Shown here: positions 20,603-28,756 of the stretch, one piece after another
Position numbering within the stretch: position 1 is the stretch's first letter
Layout: every line of letters begins with the position of its first letter
Origin: a virus
Direction: 5' to 3' (one strand)
Virus record (IMG/VR): IMGVR_UViG_3300009370_000088
Location: 1-35,332 of that record
Length of the DNA stretch: 35,332 nt
Notes under the pieces: model-generated
What the model saw: the letters and a program-made list of their open reading frames with translations, nothing else
Told to the model about the DNA's origin: nothing
The model's database searches: none
Program-made: the position numbers and the translations under genes

Positions 20603-22064
20603 TCTTCAATGCCTCCACTTCGGCGGATAATTCCTGTACTGCCTTTATGAGAATAGAAATGAATTGATCGTACCGAAGGCCGAGTCCTTCTCCACCGGCA
20701 TTGACCGAGGTATCGACGTAGCCTGCGAAATCGACGTCGCCCAAGGCTTCCTTTACCTCCTGGGCGATCAGTCCGTAATGAGTGCGGGAGTGACTGGTTG
20801 CGGGTTGAACGACTCTATCTTCCTCAGTCCCGTTGGGGAGAGTTACTTTCTCGGTCTTCTCCTCGACGTCCTTAAATTTGAACTTGCGAGGAAGGAGTCG
20901 CTTGATGAACTCGAGGCCCAAGTCGGTATCCTCGATATCTTCCTTGGCGTCCCTGTCGGAGGTGTTGATTGAACCCGTCCCGGCATACACTACGGCATAC
21001 CTCTTTGATGCCGAACCTAGGTCGCATGAATTATCCGACCCGGATCGGATCACGGTTAGGTTGGCGTCACCTATGACCGCTTCATTCGATGCCGCCGTTT
21101 GGGCATTGTAGCCTAAGGCCGTGGAGTTAGTGTATGCCGCCGATCCGCTGGTCGTGTTCGCCCCCGATCCGAGTGCGGTATTCTGGGCGGCGGTCACGTA
21201 GTATCCTGCGAAATCTCCCACGAAGGTGTTATCGTCTCCGGTCGAGTTAGTGTAGCCTGCTTGGTTTCCGACTAAGGTGCAATTGGTGGCTGTGGAATTA
21301 GTGTAGCCTGCGGCGTATCCAAGAGCGGTGTTGTCGTTCGGAGTCGTCTGACTCGTCAGGGCATTCACCCCAAGGGCGGTATTGGAATATCCGGTCGTAT
21401 TCGATTGCAAAGCCCCGGAACCTATCGCCGTGTTGTAGCTTCCTTCGGTACCTGTCGTATATTCGGCATTTTTCAGGGACTCATATCCGACTGCCGTGTT
21501 TTTAGTCACTACTCTACTGGCATCCTCCATCGCAGACTTCCCGACTGCCACGCATTTGTCCGGGTTTTCGCATGAGTGGCCCGCCAGCGACCCGATGAGG
21601 ACGTTGTCGTCTCCGTTTCCGTTGGAGTATCCGGCTTGATAGCCGAGATTGACGTTATCGTTTGCGGCGGCGGTCTGGGCATAGGCCGCTTGATGACCGA
21701 CTGCCGTAGAGTTCGACCCAGTATTCTGAGCCGTAAGAGCCTGCTTGCCCACCGCCACGTTTCCGGTGCCGCTCGAAATGCTCGCCAATGCGTTGCTTCC
21801 GACTGCCGTGTTGTCGGCGCTTTGAGTAAGTCCTATTCCTCCGAGGAGGTTGGAAACCGCCACTTTTCGGAGGATGTCGGTCCCGCTGACGTCCTGTATT
21901 AGGAGAAAGTCATCGCTCGCTACAGAAGTCTCCTCGGTTTGACCGCCTATGGCTCCCGTACTTTCGGAGGTTCCGAGGGTGGCGTTGTCCACCAAGTTGT
22001 TCAGGTCGTTGTGGTCAACCGATTGACCTGAAGAAAATGTCGTTCCCTTTGAAAGTTGTCCCAT
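20592..22064 (-). CDS. Tail fibre with beta-roll repeats and S74 intramolecular chaperone
   Basis: Residues about 85-335 are built of about a dozen degenerate repeats of the type NTALGxxAGYxN-TGxxN. These resemble the trimeric beta-roll heads of YadA/Hep_Hag adhesins, so this part likely forms a trimeric shaft or receptor-binding head. The C-terminal about 120 residues are a peptidase S74 (endosialidase-type) chaperone: SDRDAK provides the Ser369/Lys374 self-cleavage pair with the known 5-residue spacing, followed by HYGLIAQEV and a terminal coiled coil (QELSAEVEALKNG). The chaperone directs trimerisation and then cuts itself off. The gene follows the nozzle gene by a few bases. It is a strong candidate for host-range determinant. 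Confidence 0.88.
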   Translation of the reverse strand: MGQLSKGTTFSSGQSVDHNDLNNLVDNATLGTSESTGAIGGQTEETSVASDDFLLIQDVSGTDILRKVAVSNLLGGIGLTQSADNTAVGSNALASISSGTGNVAVGKQALTAQNTGSNSTAVGHQAAYAQTAAANDNVNLGYQAGYSNGNGDDNVLIGSLAGHSCENPDKCVAVGKSAMEDASRVVTKNTAVGYESLKNAEYTTGTEGSYNTAIGSGALQSNTTGYSNTALGVNALTSQTTPNDNTALGYAAGYTNSTATNCTLVGNQAGYTNSTGDDNTFVGDFAGYYVTAAQNTALGSGANTTSGSAAYTNSTALGYNAQTAASNEAVIGDANLTVIRSGSDNSCDLGSASKRYAVVYAGTGSINTSDRDAKEDIEDTDLGLEFIKRLLPRKFKFKDVEEKTEKVTLPNGTEEDRVVQPATSHSRTHYGLIAQEVKEALGDVDFAGYVDTSVNAGGEGLGLRYDQFISILIKAVQELSAEVEALKNGN

Positions 22065-22066
22065 AG

Positions 22067-23722
22067 CTATGCGTAGTTAAATCGTTGCCTTGATGATTCG
22101 TGACCCTCGACGGTCACGTCACGAAGTTCCCATCGACCTGCGGGGGTGGCCCCGTTGTCAATGGTAAGTTGAATCCCGTTCCCTCGGCTTCTGACGCCAA
22201 GGCGGCGGAAGTCTTCCTCCAGGGCGGAAGTGGTAAATTCTCCAAGTTCGACGGTTCCCGAATCGGGTTCCCTTGTGTTTGCCTGTACCCGAAACTTAGT
22301 TGAGGAAGTGGTCTTTACCGTGCTGGATACGGAAGCCAGTTTCCAACTCTTGACGGAGGCGGGGTTTTTGGCTCGGTAAACCCTTGTGACTGCCTTGGCG
22401 TCCACGCCGATGGACATGTCCACCCCGTTGCCGTACTCGTCGAGTCCATCGGAGTTTTCCTCCAGAAGCAAAGCCTTGCCCGAATCACAAATGGCCACGA
22501 CCCGCTGCCGGTTGTTGTATATGACCCGGATCAAGTTGTCGACGTAGACGCTGGAGTGAAAGGTATCCACGCTCTCCCACGCGTTTAGCACTAGGTTGAA
22601 GACGTAAATCTTGTCGTTGCCTGAAGCTGAAGTCGGAACCGCTAGAAAGTAGCGATTGTCGCTTACGACTGCGCAAGCCGGAGCTATCCCCGAAGTCAGC
22701 CCCGCCGCAGTCGTGAAATCGATGTCGGCGATCTTATCCTCGATGTCCGCTGAAATGGGGTCGTCGGTAATCTGGAGATAGGCCAACGGGGTGCCGACCT
22801 TGCTCGTTCCACGGACTCCTGCATTGACTGAGTAAACTCCGGAGTCCGAGAGGAAGAAAAGAAGTCCGCCGACGTGTTGAACGGTGTTTCTGGCGACTAC
22901 TCCGAACTGGTTGGTAACCTCGCTCTGGACGTAGTCGGCGCCGCTCAAATCATCGATGGAAGTGAGGACGTGAAGCCCTCGCCTCTTCCCGACCAGCAAA
23001 GCCGCTCCCTCCAGAGAGGTGAGGCTTTGTATGACGTCGGAATTTCCGGGATCAATTTCGATCCGATTGGCTCGGTCGAAGGTGGAGGGGTCAAGGATAT
23101 CCGAAAAACGAATCTGATCTCTACCGCTTGGAACGCACAGCCTGTTGGCTGAGTAAATGGCGAAGGTCGCCGGAGGTATGGTGGAAGTCTCGGCGGGTTT
23201 GTCGAAGGTTCCCGTCTCGGCAGAAAGTCCCGAACCGTCATAGACCATAGGATATTGACCGAGGGTGACGTTGAGCGTAAAGGGTAAGCTCGGCGCTGCC
23301 GTCCTCCAGATATAAAGGCTATGAAAAGCCTGCATAATGGAGCATCCTGCGGCGGCTCCCGAACTTGAGCCGTCATATTCAACACCTGAAAAAAGGATGG
23401 TTTTCTTAGTCCCGTCCGCCGGGTTTACGAAGTAGGCCCGGTCGGAAGCTACGAGGACGATCCATTCGTTCCCCGCTTCAGGGTCACGGTAGAAAGTGGA
23501 TGCGAGTATGGTCGCTCCCAAGACGTCGGTATCGTCGGTGAGGCGTTTTGTGCCTTTCCTAATTTGGGCCGTGTGATTCTCAAGCCTCAAGTTCTCCGAC
23601 TCGGACAGGAAGTTTTCTGGCAAGGATGCGGGATCTCTGAACGAACCGAAGCCCAGGAAAGCCCGGTCGCCGTCCATAACAGGCGGGTCATCGAGGTTTC
23701 CATACGAGCGATAACTACTCAT
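22067..23722 (-). CDS. Tail hub/nozzle beta-propeller protein (P22 gp10-like)
   Basis: The 551-aa beta-rich protein begins with a segment (LPENFLSESENLRLENHTAQIRKG split by short loops) of the kind found at the start of the P22 gp10-type tail-needle-hub and podovirus nozzle proteins. Repeating strand blocks suggestive of a propeller follow (for example RLCVPSGRDQIRFSD and YFLAVPT). The ATG at 23722 overlaps the 48-aa membrane-protein stop as ATGA, and a longer frame is not needed. It should form the distal end of the short tail beneath the adaptor. The fibre gene follows at once. Confidence 0.8.
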   Translation of the reverse strand: MSSYRSYGNLDDPPVMDGDRAFLGFGSFRDPASLPENFLSESENLRLENHTAQIRKGTKRLTDDTDVLGATILASTFYRDPEAGNEWIVLVASDRAYFVNPADGTKKTILFSGVEYDGSSSGAAAGCSIMQAFHSLYIWRTAAPSLPFTLNVTLGQYPMVYDGSGLSAETGTFDKPAETSTIPPATFAIYSANRLCVPSGRDQIRFSDILDPSTFDRANRIEIDPGNSDVIQSLTSLEGAALLVGKRRGLHVLTSIDDLSGADYVQSEVTNQFGVVARNTVQHVGGLLFFLSDSGVYSVNAGVRGTSKVGTPLAYLQITDDPISADIEDKIADIDFTTAAGLTSGIAPACAVVSDNRYFLAVPTSASGNDKIYVFNLVLNAWESVDTFHSSVYVDNLIRVIYNNRQRVVAICDSGKALLLEENSDGLDEYGNGVDMSIGVDAKAVTRVYRAKNPASVKSWKLASVSSTVKTTSSTKFRVQANTREPDSGTVELGEFTTSALEEDFRRLGVRSRGNGIQLTIDNGATPAGRWELRDVTVEGHESSRQRFNYA

Positions 23723-23865
23723 TTGCTGACGGCCTGAACGATCTTTATGGAGAGATAAATGCAGGTAAGCGCCCCGGCGATAATGCCGAGAATGTCCGAC
23801 CATTGGCTTAGGCCGATGGTGGCGACAGTCCCGCCAATCCCCGTAAGTGATACTCGATCTATCAT
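23719..23865 (-). CDS. 48-aa membrane protein, holin candidate
   Basis: After a short polar N-terminus there are two hydrophobic stretches (GIGGTVATIGL and ILGIIAGALTCIYLSIKIV). The second is long enough to span the membrane. The tail is short and positively charged. It overlaps both neighbours by ATGA. The size, lack of other motifs and place beside a lipoprotein-type membrane gene suggest a small holin or pinholin, but this is inference. It could be another structural membrane peptide. Confidence 0.55.
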   Translation of the reverse strand: MIDRVSLTGIGGTVATIGLSQWSDILGIIAGALTCIYLSIKIVQAVSK

Positions 23866-23978
23866 TTGATTAGTTCCAGAATGCCGATGACAACGACGAT
23901 TACGCCTAACCAGCACAACGCCTTCCCACGCCTCGAAAGCCCTAAATAGTAGTCGGAAAGTAGTTTTAAATTCTTCAT
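23862..23978 (-). CDS. 38-aa single-pass membrane protein
   Basis: An ATG in ATGA overlap with the lipoprotein-like gene opens a 38-codon frame that itself ends in ATGA with the next gene. Residues about 21-36 (LCWLGVIVVVIGILEL) are a transmembrane helix. A basic segment (SRRGK) precedes it, which predicts a cytoplasmic N-terminus. The double coupling makes it very likely to be expressed. It probably functions with the other two membrane proteins of the trio (holin, antiholin or spanin component). Confidence 0.6.
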   Translation of the reverse strand: MKNLKLLSDYYLGLSRRGKALCWLGVIVVVIGILELIK

Positions 23979-24403
23979 TTTTTAACCGGTTTGAAAGGTG
24001 AACGAGTTAGTTTCTCCGCCTCCGATTTGCTGCATTGTCTTGCCACGAAGATCGGGACCAAGAGGTAAAGTCCGAGACAGCAGGCCGCTACGGTTAGGAT
24101 TTTCTTAATGGTGGAGGTAAACTCATCAAACCCGGTTTGATGGGTTTGGAGTCCTTGCTGGACTAAAGCCGTAACGTCGCCGTGACTCAAAGCCTCGATG
24201 GTTTCCTTGGCTTGCTTGACCTCGGCGTTTCCCTTTACGACTTCTCCGGCCAAGGCTCCGCCTCCGCCTGCCAATCCGATTGCCAATGGTCCCGCCCCCA
24301 AGGCACCTGCCGTTGCAGCCCCTGCGGTGGCTCCCAAGGTCGGATACCATTGCTTCATGGAGCAACCTGAAGAGAAGAAGGCTATGGTGAGGATTAGTTT
24401 CAT
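23975..24403 (-). CDS. Putative lipoprotein with C-terminal TM segment, unimolecular-spanin candidate
   Basis: Starting at the ATG at 24403 (1-nt TGATG overlap with the LamG gene), the protein has a short signal (MKLILTIAFFSSGC) whose Cys14 could be lipidated. A Gly/Ala-rich 'glycine-zipper' stretch follows (about 22-54), then a soluble helix, then a transmembrane helix at about 102-121 and a basic tail. An outer-membrane lipid anchor at one end and an inner-membrane span at the other is the plan of T1 gp11-type unimolecular spanins, which fuse the envelope membranes at lysis. The lipobox is imperfect (S at -3), so a plain signal-anchored protein is the alternative. Two small membrane genes follow. 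Confidence 0.5.
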   Translation of the reverse strand: MKLILTIAFFSSGCSMKQWYPTLGATAGAATAGALGAGPLAIGLAGGGGALAGEVVKGNAEVKQAKETIEALSHGDVTALVQQGLQTHQTGFDEFTSTIKKILTVAACCLGLYLLVPIFVARQCSKSEAEKLTRSPFKPVKK

Positions 24404-25371
24404 CACCAATCGCCTGTCCCGCTGCCGTAGCAAAGCCCGACGTCGCTATCGGTAAGAGCTACGTCGTAAAAACGCGCATCGTCAATCCTTCCGGGCCAAG
24501 GCCATTCATGAAGGCCACCGGAGCCGGCGAGGGGTTTCTTCTCGACCCCCACGTAAAGACCATTTGCCTCTTGATCTTCGAGGTCTCCGGTTACAGTCGC
24601 GTCTCCCAAGTCCACTCCATCCCAATAAAGGGTGACCGTATTCGACGAGGAGGTATACACCATCATAACATGGTGCCACGTGTTAAGCGTTGGCGAAATG
24701 GATTGTGAGTACGCGCTGCTTAGGATATCAGTCGTCCCGTCTTGGGCGAAAAAGTTAAGTGTCGGAGAGGCGCCGCTAATATCGTCCACCCTCACGCACC
24801 AGTTCCCGGTTGCCTGCGAATAGCCTCCCGTCGAACATATGGCTTGGTTTGCGGTAGCGGGAGATGGACTGTCCCAGTAAACCCACATCCCTATCGAAAA
24901 ATCGGAGGCGGTGGGATATGACGCATGGCCCGGCACTATGACGTTTCGGTAGCCGTTCCCGAATGCGAAAGATTTATTGTTTATTCCTGCAAGTCCCGTA
25001 ACTGCGTTGCAGGTGGCAACGTTCCCGGTGCTGGTCGAATCGGCGGCTCCACTCACCGCCACACTATCATCGAACTTCCACCAGCCTACTAGGTCCGACT
25101 GTCGGGTCACGCTACTCGCCGCCCCCGCGCTTTGATAACATAAATAGAGTTGAGCGCTCCCCGAACTTAACTTTATGTAATCGAAGCGTCCAAAAATCAC
25201 GTCGCCTTTATTGAACGTTTCCGTAGGGGTTCCATCCATATTTCCCGTTAGGGTGCCAATCACCGAATCGCTCAAAAACTGAACGGCGAAGAAGTTCGCA
25301 GTAGTTCCCGCCGTAGTAATGTATTCGGAGCCATTCCCTCCGGATAAATCATATATGCTTACTTGACTCAT
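24403..25371 (-). CDS. LamG/ConA-like lectin surface protein
   Basis: The 322-aa protein has two parts. Residues 1-70 form a small beta domain shared with the separate 78-aa protein at 26433-26669. Residues about 95-320 are a concanavalin-A/LamG-type jelly roll: GWWKFDDS at its start, FSIGMWVYWD, TWHHVMMVYTSSSN, VTLYWDGVDLG, and PGRIDDARFYDVALTD at its end. Such domains bind glycans or assist adhesion. ATG at 25371 is preferred because the shared MSQVS start then aligns with the paralogue and it overlaps the preceding gene as ATGA. It is probably a capsid or tail decoration that binds host surface sugars. Confidence 0.82.
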   Translation of the reverse strand: MSQVSIYDLSGGNGSEYITTAGTTANFFAVQFLSDSVIGTLTGNMDGTPTETFNKGDVIFGRFDYIKLSSGSAQLYLCYQSAGAASSVTRQSDLVGWWKFDDSVAVSGAADSTSTGNVATCNAVTGLAGINNKSFAFGNGYRNVIVPGHASYPTASDFSIGMWVYWDSPSPATANQAICSTGGYSQATGNWCVRVDDISGASPTLNFFAQDGTTDILSSAYSQSISPTLNTWHHVMMVYTSSSNTVTLYWDGVDLGDATVTGDLEDQEANGLYVGVEKKPLAGSGGLHEWPWPGRIDDARFYDVALTDSDVGLCYGSGTGDW

Positions 25372-25619
25372 ACTTCCGGAGTTTGGAACCATGAGCGATC
25401 CCACGCCTCCAAGCTGGGTGATGAAAAGAGGTGGTCGGTAGAGTCCGACCGGTCAGTCTCAATCGGCAGGACGTACTTCCCAAAGTCAGCGTGATCGGGA
25501 TTGTCAGTCTGAAGATCGACGTCGACGGTATAGTTGTTGCCGACGTGATCCCTGCAAAGTTGAAGCGCTTCTCGATAGTCGTCGAGGTCGGTGAACAAAA
25601 CTGCATGTGTGGTAGCCAT
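25368..25619 (-). CDS. Hypothetical 83-aa protein in adhesin cluster
   Basis: This small acidic alpha/beta protein begins MATTHAVLFTDLDDYREALQL and carries a central strand pair. There is no signal or membrane segment. It overlaps both neighbours (TAATG upstream, ATGA downstream) and so is surely in the adhesin operon. Function unknown. It may be a small virion or assembly protein for the LamG proteins on either side. Confidence 0.65.
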   Translation of the reverse strand: MATTHAVLFTDLDDYREALQLCRDHVGNNYTVDVDLQTDNPDHADFGKYVLPIETDRSDSTDHLFSSPSLEAWDRSWFQTPEV

Positions 25620-26431
25620 TAGAAATCGGTGTGGGAATTGCCGCCGGACGTCAGTTGATACTTATTGTCTAACTGATCTAAAACGACGTTCAACTCAGAG
25701 GTGCTTAACTGGCTATCCCAAAGGATGACTTCATAGATGTCGCCATCCGTTCGAATCGATCCAGATTTTCGAGTGCCGAGGTGTTTATAATCGAGCGTCG
25801 AAACGGCACTCCACGTCCGACTATCCAGTTCGGTGCCGCCATCTCGTTCGTACATCTTTAGGACGTCCGAGGAGTCTCGCATTTGCCATGCGAAATCAAA
25901 CGACGTGAGGTCGTTGCTGAATCCGGTGACGGAAAACGCCGCAAATTCGTACAAACCGAGGCTGGTGTAGTAACCCCAGTAGTAATTATACGTGGTGCTA
26001 TCTGTCGAAATGGGTATGTAGCTGCTACTCGTGGAAGCGCGCTTGCCGACTACCACCAGCGTGAAATCGTCACTAACGGAACCCCCGGTGGCGATATCCA
26101 TTAAGTCTCCGCCGTCCCACTCTAGGTATGGCCTAGAGTTCTGACCCGACGAACGGTAGGTAGGCTGGTTCGAGGAAGAAGTTTGCGTGGCGTCATACCC
26201 ATTTCCGGAACGATCCTCCCACTCGTCGCACGCATCGCCATCGGATAATCCCGTTATACGATAGGCATCAAAGTGGAGGACGGGCGTGGAACTGATTACG
26301 TAGTTCGTTCCTGAAGCCGGAGTACCGGAGGGATACGCCAGATCGTCGGCGCCTAGGCCGGGTGGGGACGTGGAAGCGGAGGAGCCGACCCTCCCAACGC
26401 CAAGGGAAATATTTGAGACCCCGAGTGGCAT
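25619..26431 (-). CDS. LamG/ConA-like surface protein (270 aa)
   Basis: Residues about 48-255 show the pattern of a ConA-like fold common in environmental phage and bacterial surface proteins: LHFDAYRI, WEDRSGNGYDA, RPYLEWDGGD, a central FTLVVVGKR strand, and IYEVILWDSQLSTSEL followed by a closing helix. This repeat order (W-D-S-G-N, then W-G-D) is typical of LamG-like domains that recognise carbohydrates. The gene follows the 78-aa protein by one base. It is likely a second receptor-binding or decoration protein. The N-terminal 45 residues are Gly/Ser-rich and may be a tether. Confidence 0.75.
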   Translation of the reverse strand: MPLGVSNISLGVGRVGSSASTSPPGLGADDLAYPSGTPASGTNYVISSTPVLHFDAYRITGLSDGDACDEWEDRSGNGYDATQTSSSNQPTYRSSGQNSRPYLEWDGGDLMDIATGGSVSDDFTLVVVGKRASTSSSYIPISTDSTTYNYYWGYYTSLGLYEFAAFSVTGFSNDLTSFDFAWQMRDSSDVLKMYERDGGTELDSRTWSAVSTLDYKHLGTRKSGSIRTDGDIYEVILWDSQLSTSELNVVLDQLDNKYQLTSGGNSHTDF

Positions 26432-26432
26432 C

Positions 26433-26669
26433 TTAGCTGTTTTTGTATAGGAGAGCGGTGCCGGAAATGGTGATCGCGGAGAAGCGCCCGTAGATAACGT
26501 CTCCTTTCGAGAAGGTCTCCGTAGGAGTGCCTTCCATGTTCCCGGTGATCGACGTAATGGTCGTGTCGCTCAGAAATTGAATGGCGAAAAAGTCGCCCGT
26601 TGCAGCCGTACTCGATATGTATTTGGAGCCGTTGCCCCCGCTGAGATTATATACGCTTACTTGACTCAT
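26433..26669 (-). CDS. Small 78-aa protein sharing the N-terminal module of the LamG protein
   Basis: The whole protein is homologous to residues 1-70 of the LamG protein at 24403-25371. They share MSQVS[VI]Y, LSGGNGS, FFA[IV]QFLSD, TGNM[ED]GTPTETF and KGDVI[FY]GRF. It appears to be a free-standing beta module, perhaps the attachment domain that docks decorations to the head or tail, with the LamG protein being a module-lectin fusion. No enzyme motif. I do not recognise a named family. Confidence 0.7.
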   Translation of the reverse strand: MSQVSVYNLSGGNGSKYISSTAATGDFFAIQFLSDTTITSITGNMEGTPTETFSKGDVIYGRFSAITISGTALLYKNS

Positions 26670-26673
26670 ATTT

Positions 26674-27306
26674 TTATGTGGTTTGAGAGATTTTCAAAGT
26701 AGGCCAAGGCGATTGATATTGCCCGACGACTACTTTGTTTTGCTGTTGAAGTCGTTCCGCCCGGTCGATCTCCCGAAGCAGGTATTCCTCCGCACGCGCC
26801 TCCTCGACGACTGCCTTTTCATTCATCCCTCCTGAGCGGTAATAGTCAGCTAGTCCGGCTGCGAGAAGGTAATGCTCGAAAATAGCCGGAACCGTTGTGC
26901 CGAGGGATGTTGGAGGTACTTGCGAGCCGAAAACGTAAACCGTGGTCTCTGTCGTGTCAGGCGGCAAAACCAGATAGAAGTTAATAAGAGAAAAATCGAT
27001 CCTCCGCGCGGACGGCTCCTCGTATGGGGGCTTGTCGAACACGGCATAAACGTCGAAAAGATCGGTGGCGGAGTCGATTATAACCGCTCTATCCGCTTTA
27101 AGGGTTGAAACGTCTACCGCCGCAACGGTCTTTGGGACAATCCACGTCAATTCAGGCCACTTCGCTCGCGTCCATGCGCTGCGTATGCGAGCTAAGAGAG
27201 ACCTTTTGAAGGCGTCCGTTTCGGCAGTCAGAATCGCCGTGTCGGGGGCGACTCCAATCGCTGAAATGAAGCGATCCTCCATCTCGCTGTAAGCTACAGT
27301 CCGCAC
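26674..27306 (-). CDS. Head-tail adaptor/connector protein
   Basis: The 210-aa protein has a helical N-terminal region (RSLLARIRSAWTRAKWPEL) typical of adaptor proteins that ring the portal, such as P22 gp4-like and lambda/SPP1-type connectors. A beta-rich middle and a helical C-terminus (NEKAVVEEARAEEYLLREIDRA) follow. It starts with GTG one base after the preceding stop. Position between capsid and tail genes supports the role: it would bridge the portal to the nozzle and keep the DNA in. Confidence 0.7.
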   Translation of the reverse strand: MRTVAYSEMEDRFISAIGVAPDTAILTAETDAFKRSLLARIRSAWTRAKWPELTWIVPKTVAAVDVSTLKADRAVIIDSATDLFDVYAVFDKPPYEEPSARRIDFSLINFYLVLPPDTTETTVYVFGSQVPPTSLGTTVPAIFEHYLLAAGLADYYRSGGMNEKAVVEEARAEEYLLREIDRAERLQQQNKVVVGQYQSPWPTLKISQTT

Positions 27307-27307
27307 G

Positions 27308-27607
27308 TCAGTCTAGCCTGCATTCGGGATTGTCACGGCGTAGTTCACGCATGTAGGTCGGGTCCGAGGTACTGCCCGGATTTTCCTGCTCATGACGAAT
27401 AAGCATCTCGGCATCGTAGACCGCCACAGGTCGGAAGTCCTTGCTTCCCTTTATCCGTTCGGCGGCTTTCCTGGCCTCACGTGCGCGCGACTTATAATTA
27501 TGTTTGTGACGGGCGACGTCCCGTTCGATCTTTCGGGCGAGGACTTCTCCCACGTCGCCTGCCGAAACTTCTCCCCCGCCCTTTTTTACGATTATGTTCA
27601 AACTCAT
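27308..27607 (-). CDS. Hypothetical 99-aa head-region protein
   Basis: This basic, mostly helical protein (VLARKIERDVARHKHNYKSR) starts with ATG just after the terminator that follows the capsid gene. The C-terminal part is polar with RELRRDNPECRLD. It could be a minor head, decoration or completion protein, inferred only from its place between the capsid and adaptor genes. No family recognised. Confidence 0.6.
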   Translation of the reverse strand: MSLNIIVKKGGGEVSAGDVGEVLARKIERDVARHKHNYKSRAREARKAAERIKGSKDFRPVAVYDAEMLIRHEQENPGSTSDPTYMRELRRDNPECRLD

Positions 27608-27618
27608 TTTCTGAAAGT

Positions 27619-27656
27619 TAAAAAGGAGGCCGGCCCCCCATGTAAGACCGACCTCC
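27619..27656 (-). terminator. Intrinsic terminator after the major capsid gene
   Basis: On the minus strand GGAGGTCGG (27656-27648) pairs with CCGGCCTCC (27633-27625) over 9 bp including one G-U. The loop is 14 nt. Five T's follow at 27624-27620. It sits about 20 bp past the capsid stop. Such a terminator within a late operon usually acts as a partial attenuator so that capsid mRNA exceeds downstream mRNA. Confidence 0.8.
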
Positions 27657-27676
27657 GAATCCCAATCCTAAACTAA

Positions 27677-28723
27677 CTAAACTATCGAACCTAGCGCGCG
27701 GGGGTTTGCCACGCAGAGAGTAAGCATTGCCTCCACGAAGGCTCTTGGGCCTCCGGCGAGGTCGGGCAGGTTCTCGGAAGTGATCGACTCGAGGAACTTC
27801 AGCTGGACGGTATCGTCGCCCGGAATCAAGTAAGCTCGATTCGAGTTAAGCGTGCCTTCGGCGGTATCCGGGGATGATGCGCTGCCATTTACGCGACCTA
27901 GGAATAAATCAGGTATGACCTTGATGAGACCATAGTCACTCACGAACTCCACAACGCTCAGGCGAAGCTTTCCGCCTCCCACGTCCTGCTCGAAGTTGTA
28001 AGCGGCGTTGCTGACCGCAGCCCTCGAGAAGTCGGTGACCGCATTGACGACGGCGGGGCCGCTGAAAAGACGGTAATCGGTCTTCGAGCCACTTGCCTCG
28101 TAAACGGCCTGGATGACGCTGCGGAGGTTGGCCTCGGTGAGAGTCCCTGCCGAGGTGAAGTCGTAACGACTGTTCGTGACCGAACTCATAGTTACCTTCG
28201 CGGCGGAGTTAAAGGTGTTCCCACTTGTTGACGACAACGGCTCCGTCCACGTTCCGAGGCCCGCAAGGGTCGCAGCCGTGCCGGACGCTCCGGCGACTTG
28301 ATCGTTTCCTCCGCCGATTGCCGTCTCGATGTCGCGCTTCAACTCGATAAGGCTTTTGGCCTTGGAGGCGGCGAGGAGATTTTCCCCGGGGGCCACGTCG
28401 ATGAGTTGAGCTTGTCGTGAGACCGCATAAGCCCTGCGGATGGTCTGGACGCGATTGCCGAATCGGACGCGAGCGTTGATCTGGTCCGTGAAGTCCGTAC
28501 TAGCGGCCCCAAATGTAAGATCGAGCGCGTCCTCCACGCCACCAATCTCGGGATCTGAAAGTGTATCCGTGAGCCACTCGTTGAGTACGGCCTTGGGCGC
28601 GGCGCCTTGTTTAAGTGTCGCGTATAAAGGCGTCGTTTGTGGTTCGACCACACGTAAAAGGTTTTCTAGGTTTTCCCTAGCCCCCTGCACGCTGGTTACG
28701 TTGTATGAAGTTGCTACAGCCAC
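27677..28723 (-). CDS. Major capsid protein (SU10/DUF5309-like)
   Basis: The 348-aa shell protein has the layout of the SU10-type (DUF5309) capsid family. TTPLYATLKQGAAPKAVLNEW and LTDTLSDPE open the N-terminal arm. An RVQTIRRAYAVSRQAQ segment, then LIELKRDIETAI for the spine helix, lead to a variable Ser/Thr-rich insertion and a conserved C-terminal RAYLIPGDDTVQLKF strand. It forms the T-number icosahedral HK97-fold shell. The start is GTG, chosen because a near-perfect Shine-Dalgarno (TAGGAGG) lies 9 nt upstream. A terminator follows. No N-terminal cleavage peptide is obvious. Confidence 0.85.
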   Translation of the reverse strand: MAVATSYNVTSVQGARENLENLLRVVEPQTTPLYATLKQGAAPKAVLNEWLTDTLSDPEIGGVEDALDLTFGAASTDFTDQINARVRFGNRVQTIRRAYAVSRQAQLIDVAPGENLLAASKAKSLIELKRDIETAIGGGNDQVAGASGTAATLAGLGTWTEPLSSTSGNTFNSAAKVTMSSVTNSRYDFTSAGTLTEANLRSVIQAVYEASGSKTDYRLFSGPAVVNAVTDFSRAAVSNAAYNFEQDVGGGKLRLSVVEFVSDYGLIKVIPDLFLGRVNGSASSPDTAEGTLNSNRAYLIPGDDTVQLKFLESITSENLPDLAGGPRAFVEAMLTLCVANPRALGSIV

Positions 28724-28732
28724 TTGTTTTTT

Positions 28733-28738
28733 CCTCCT
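28733..28738 (-). promoter_or_regulatory. Strong Shine-Dalgarno of the capsid gene
   Basis: AGGAGG, 9 nt before the GTG start of the capsid gene, is among the closest matches to the consensus in the window. It decides this non-ATG start and fits the high expression expected of the shell protein. Confidence 0.85.
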
Positions 28739-28756
28739 AATGTATATGATTTAAAT

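Noticed and set aside
21100-21800. Periodic repeats suggestive of a CRISPR or DNA tandem array
   Set aside because: The repeats are degenerate at the DNA level and encode the NTALG..AGY beta-roll units of the tail fibre.
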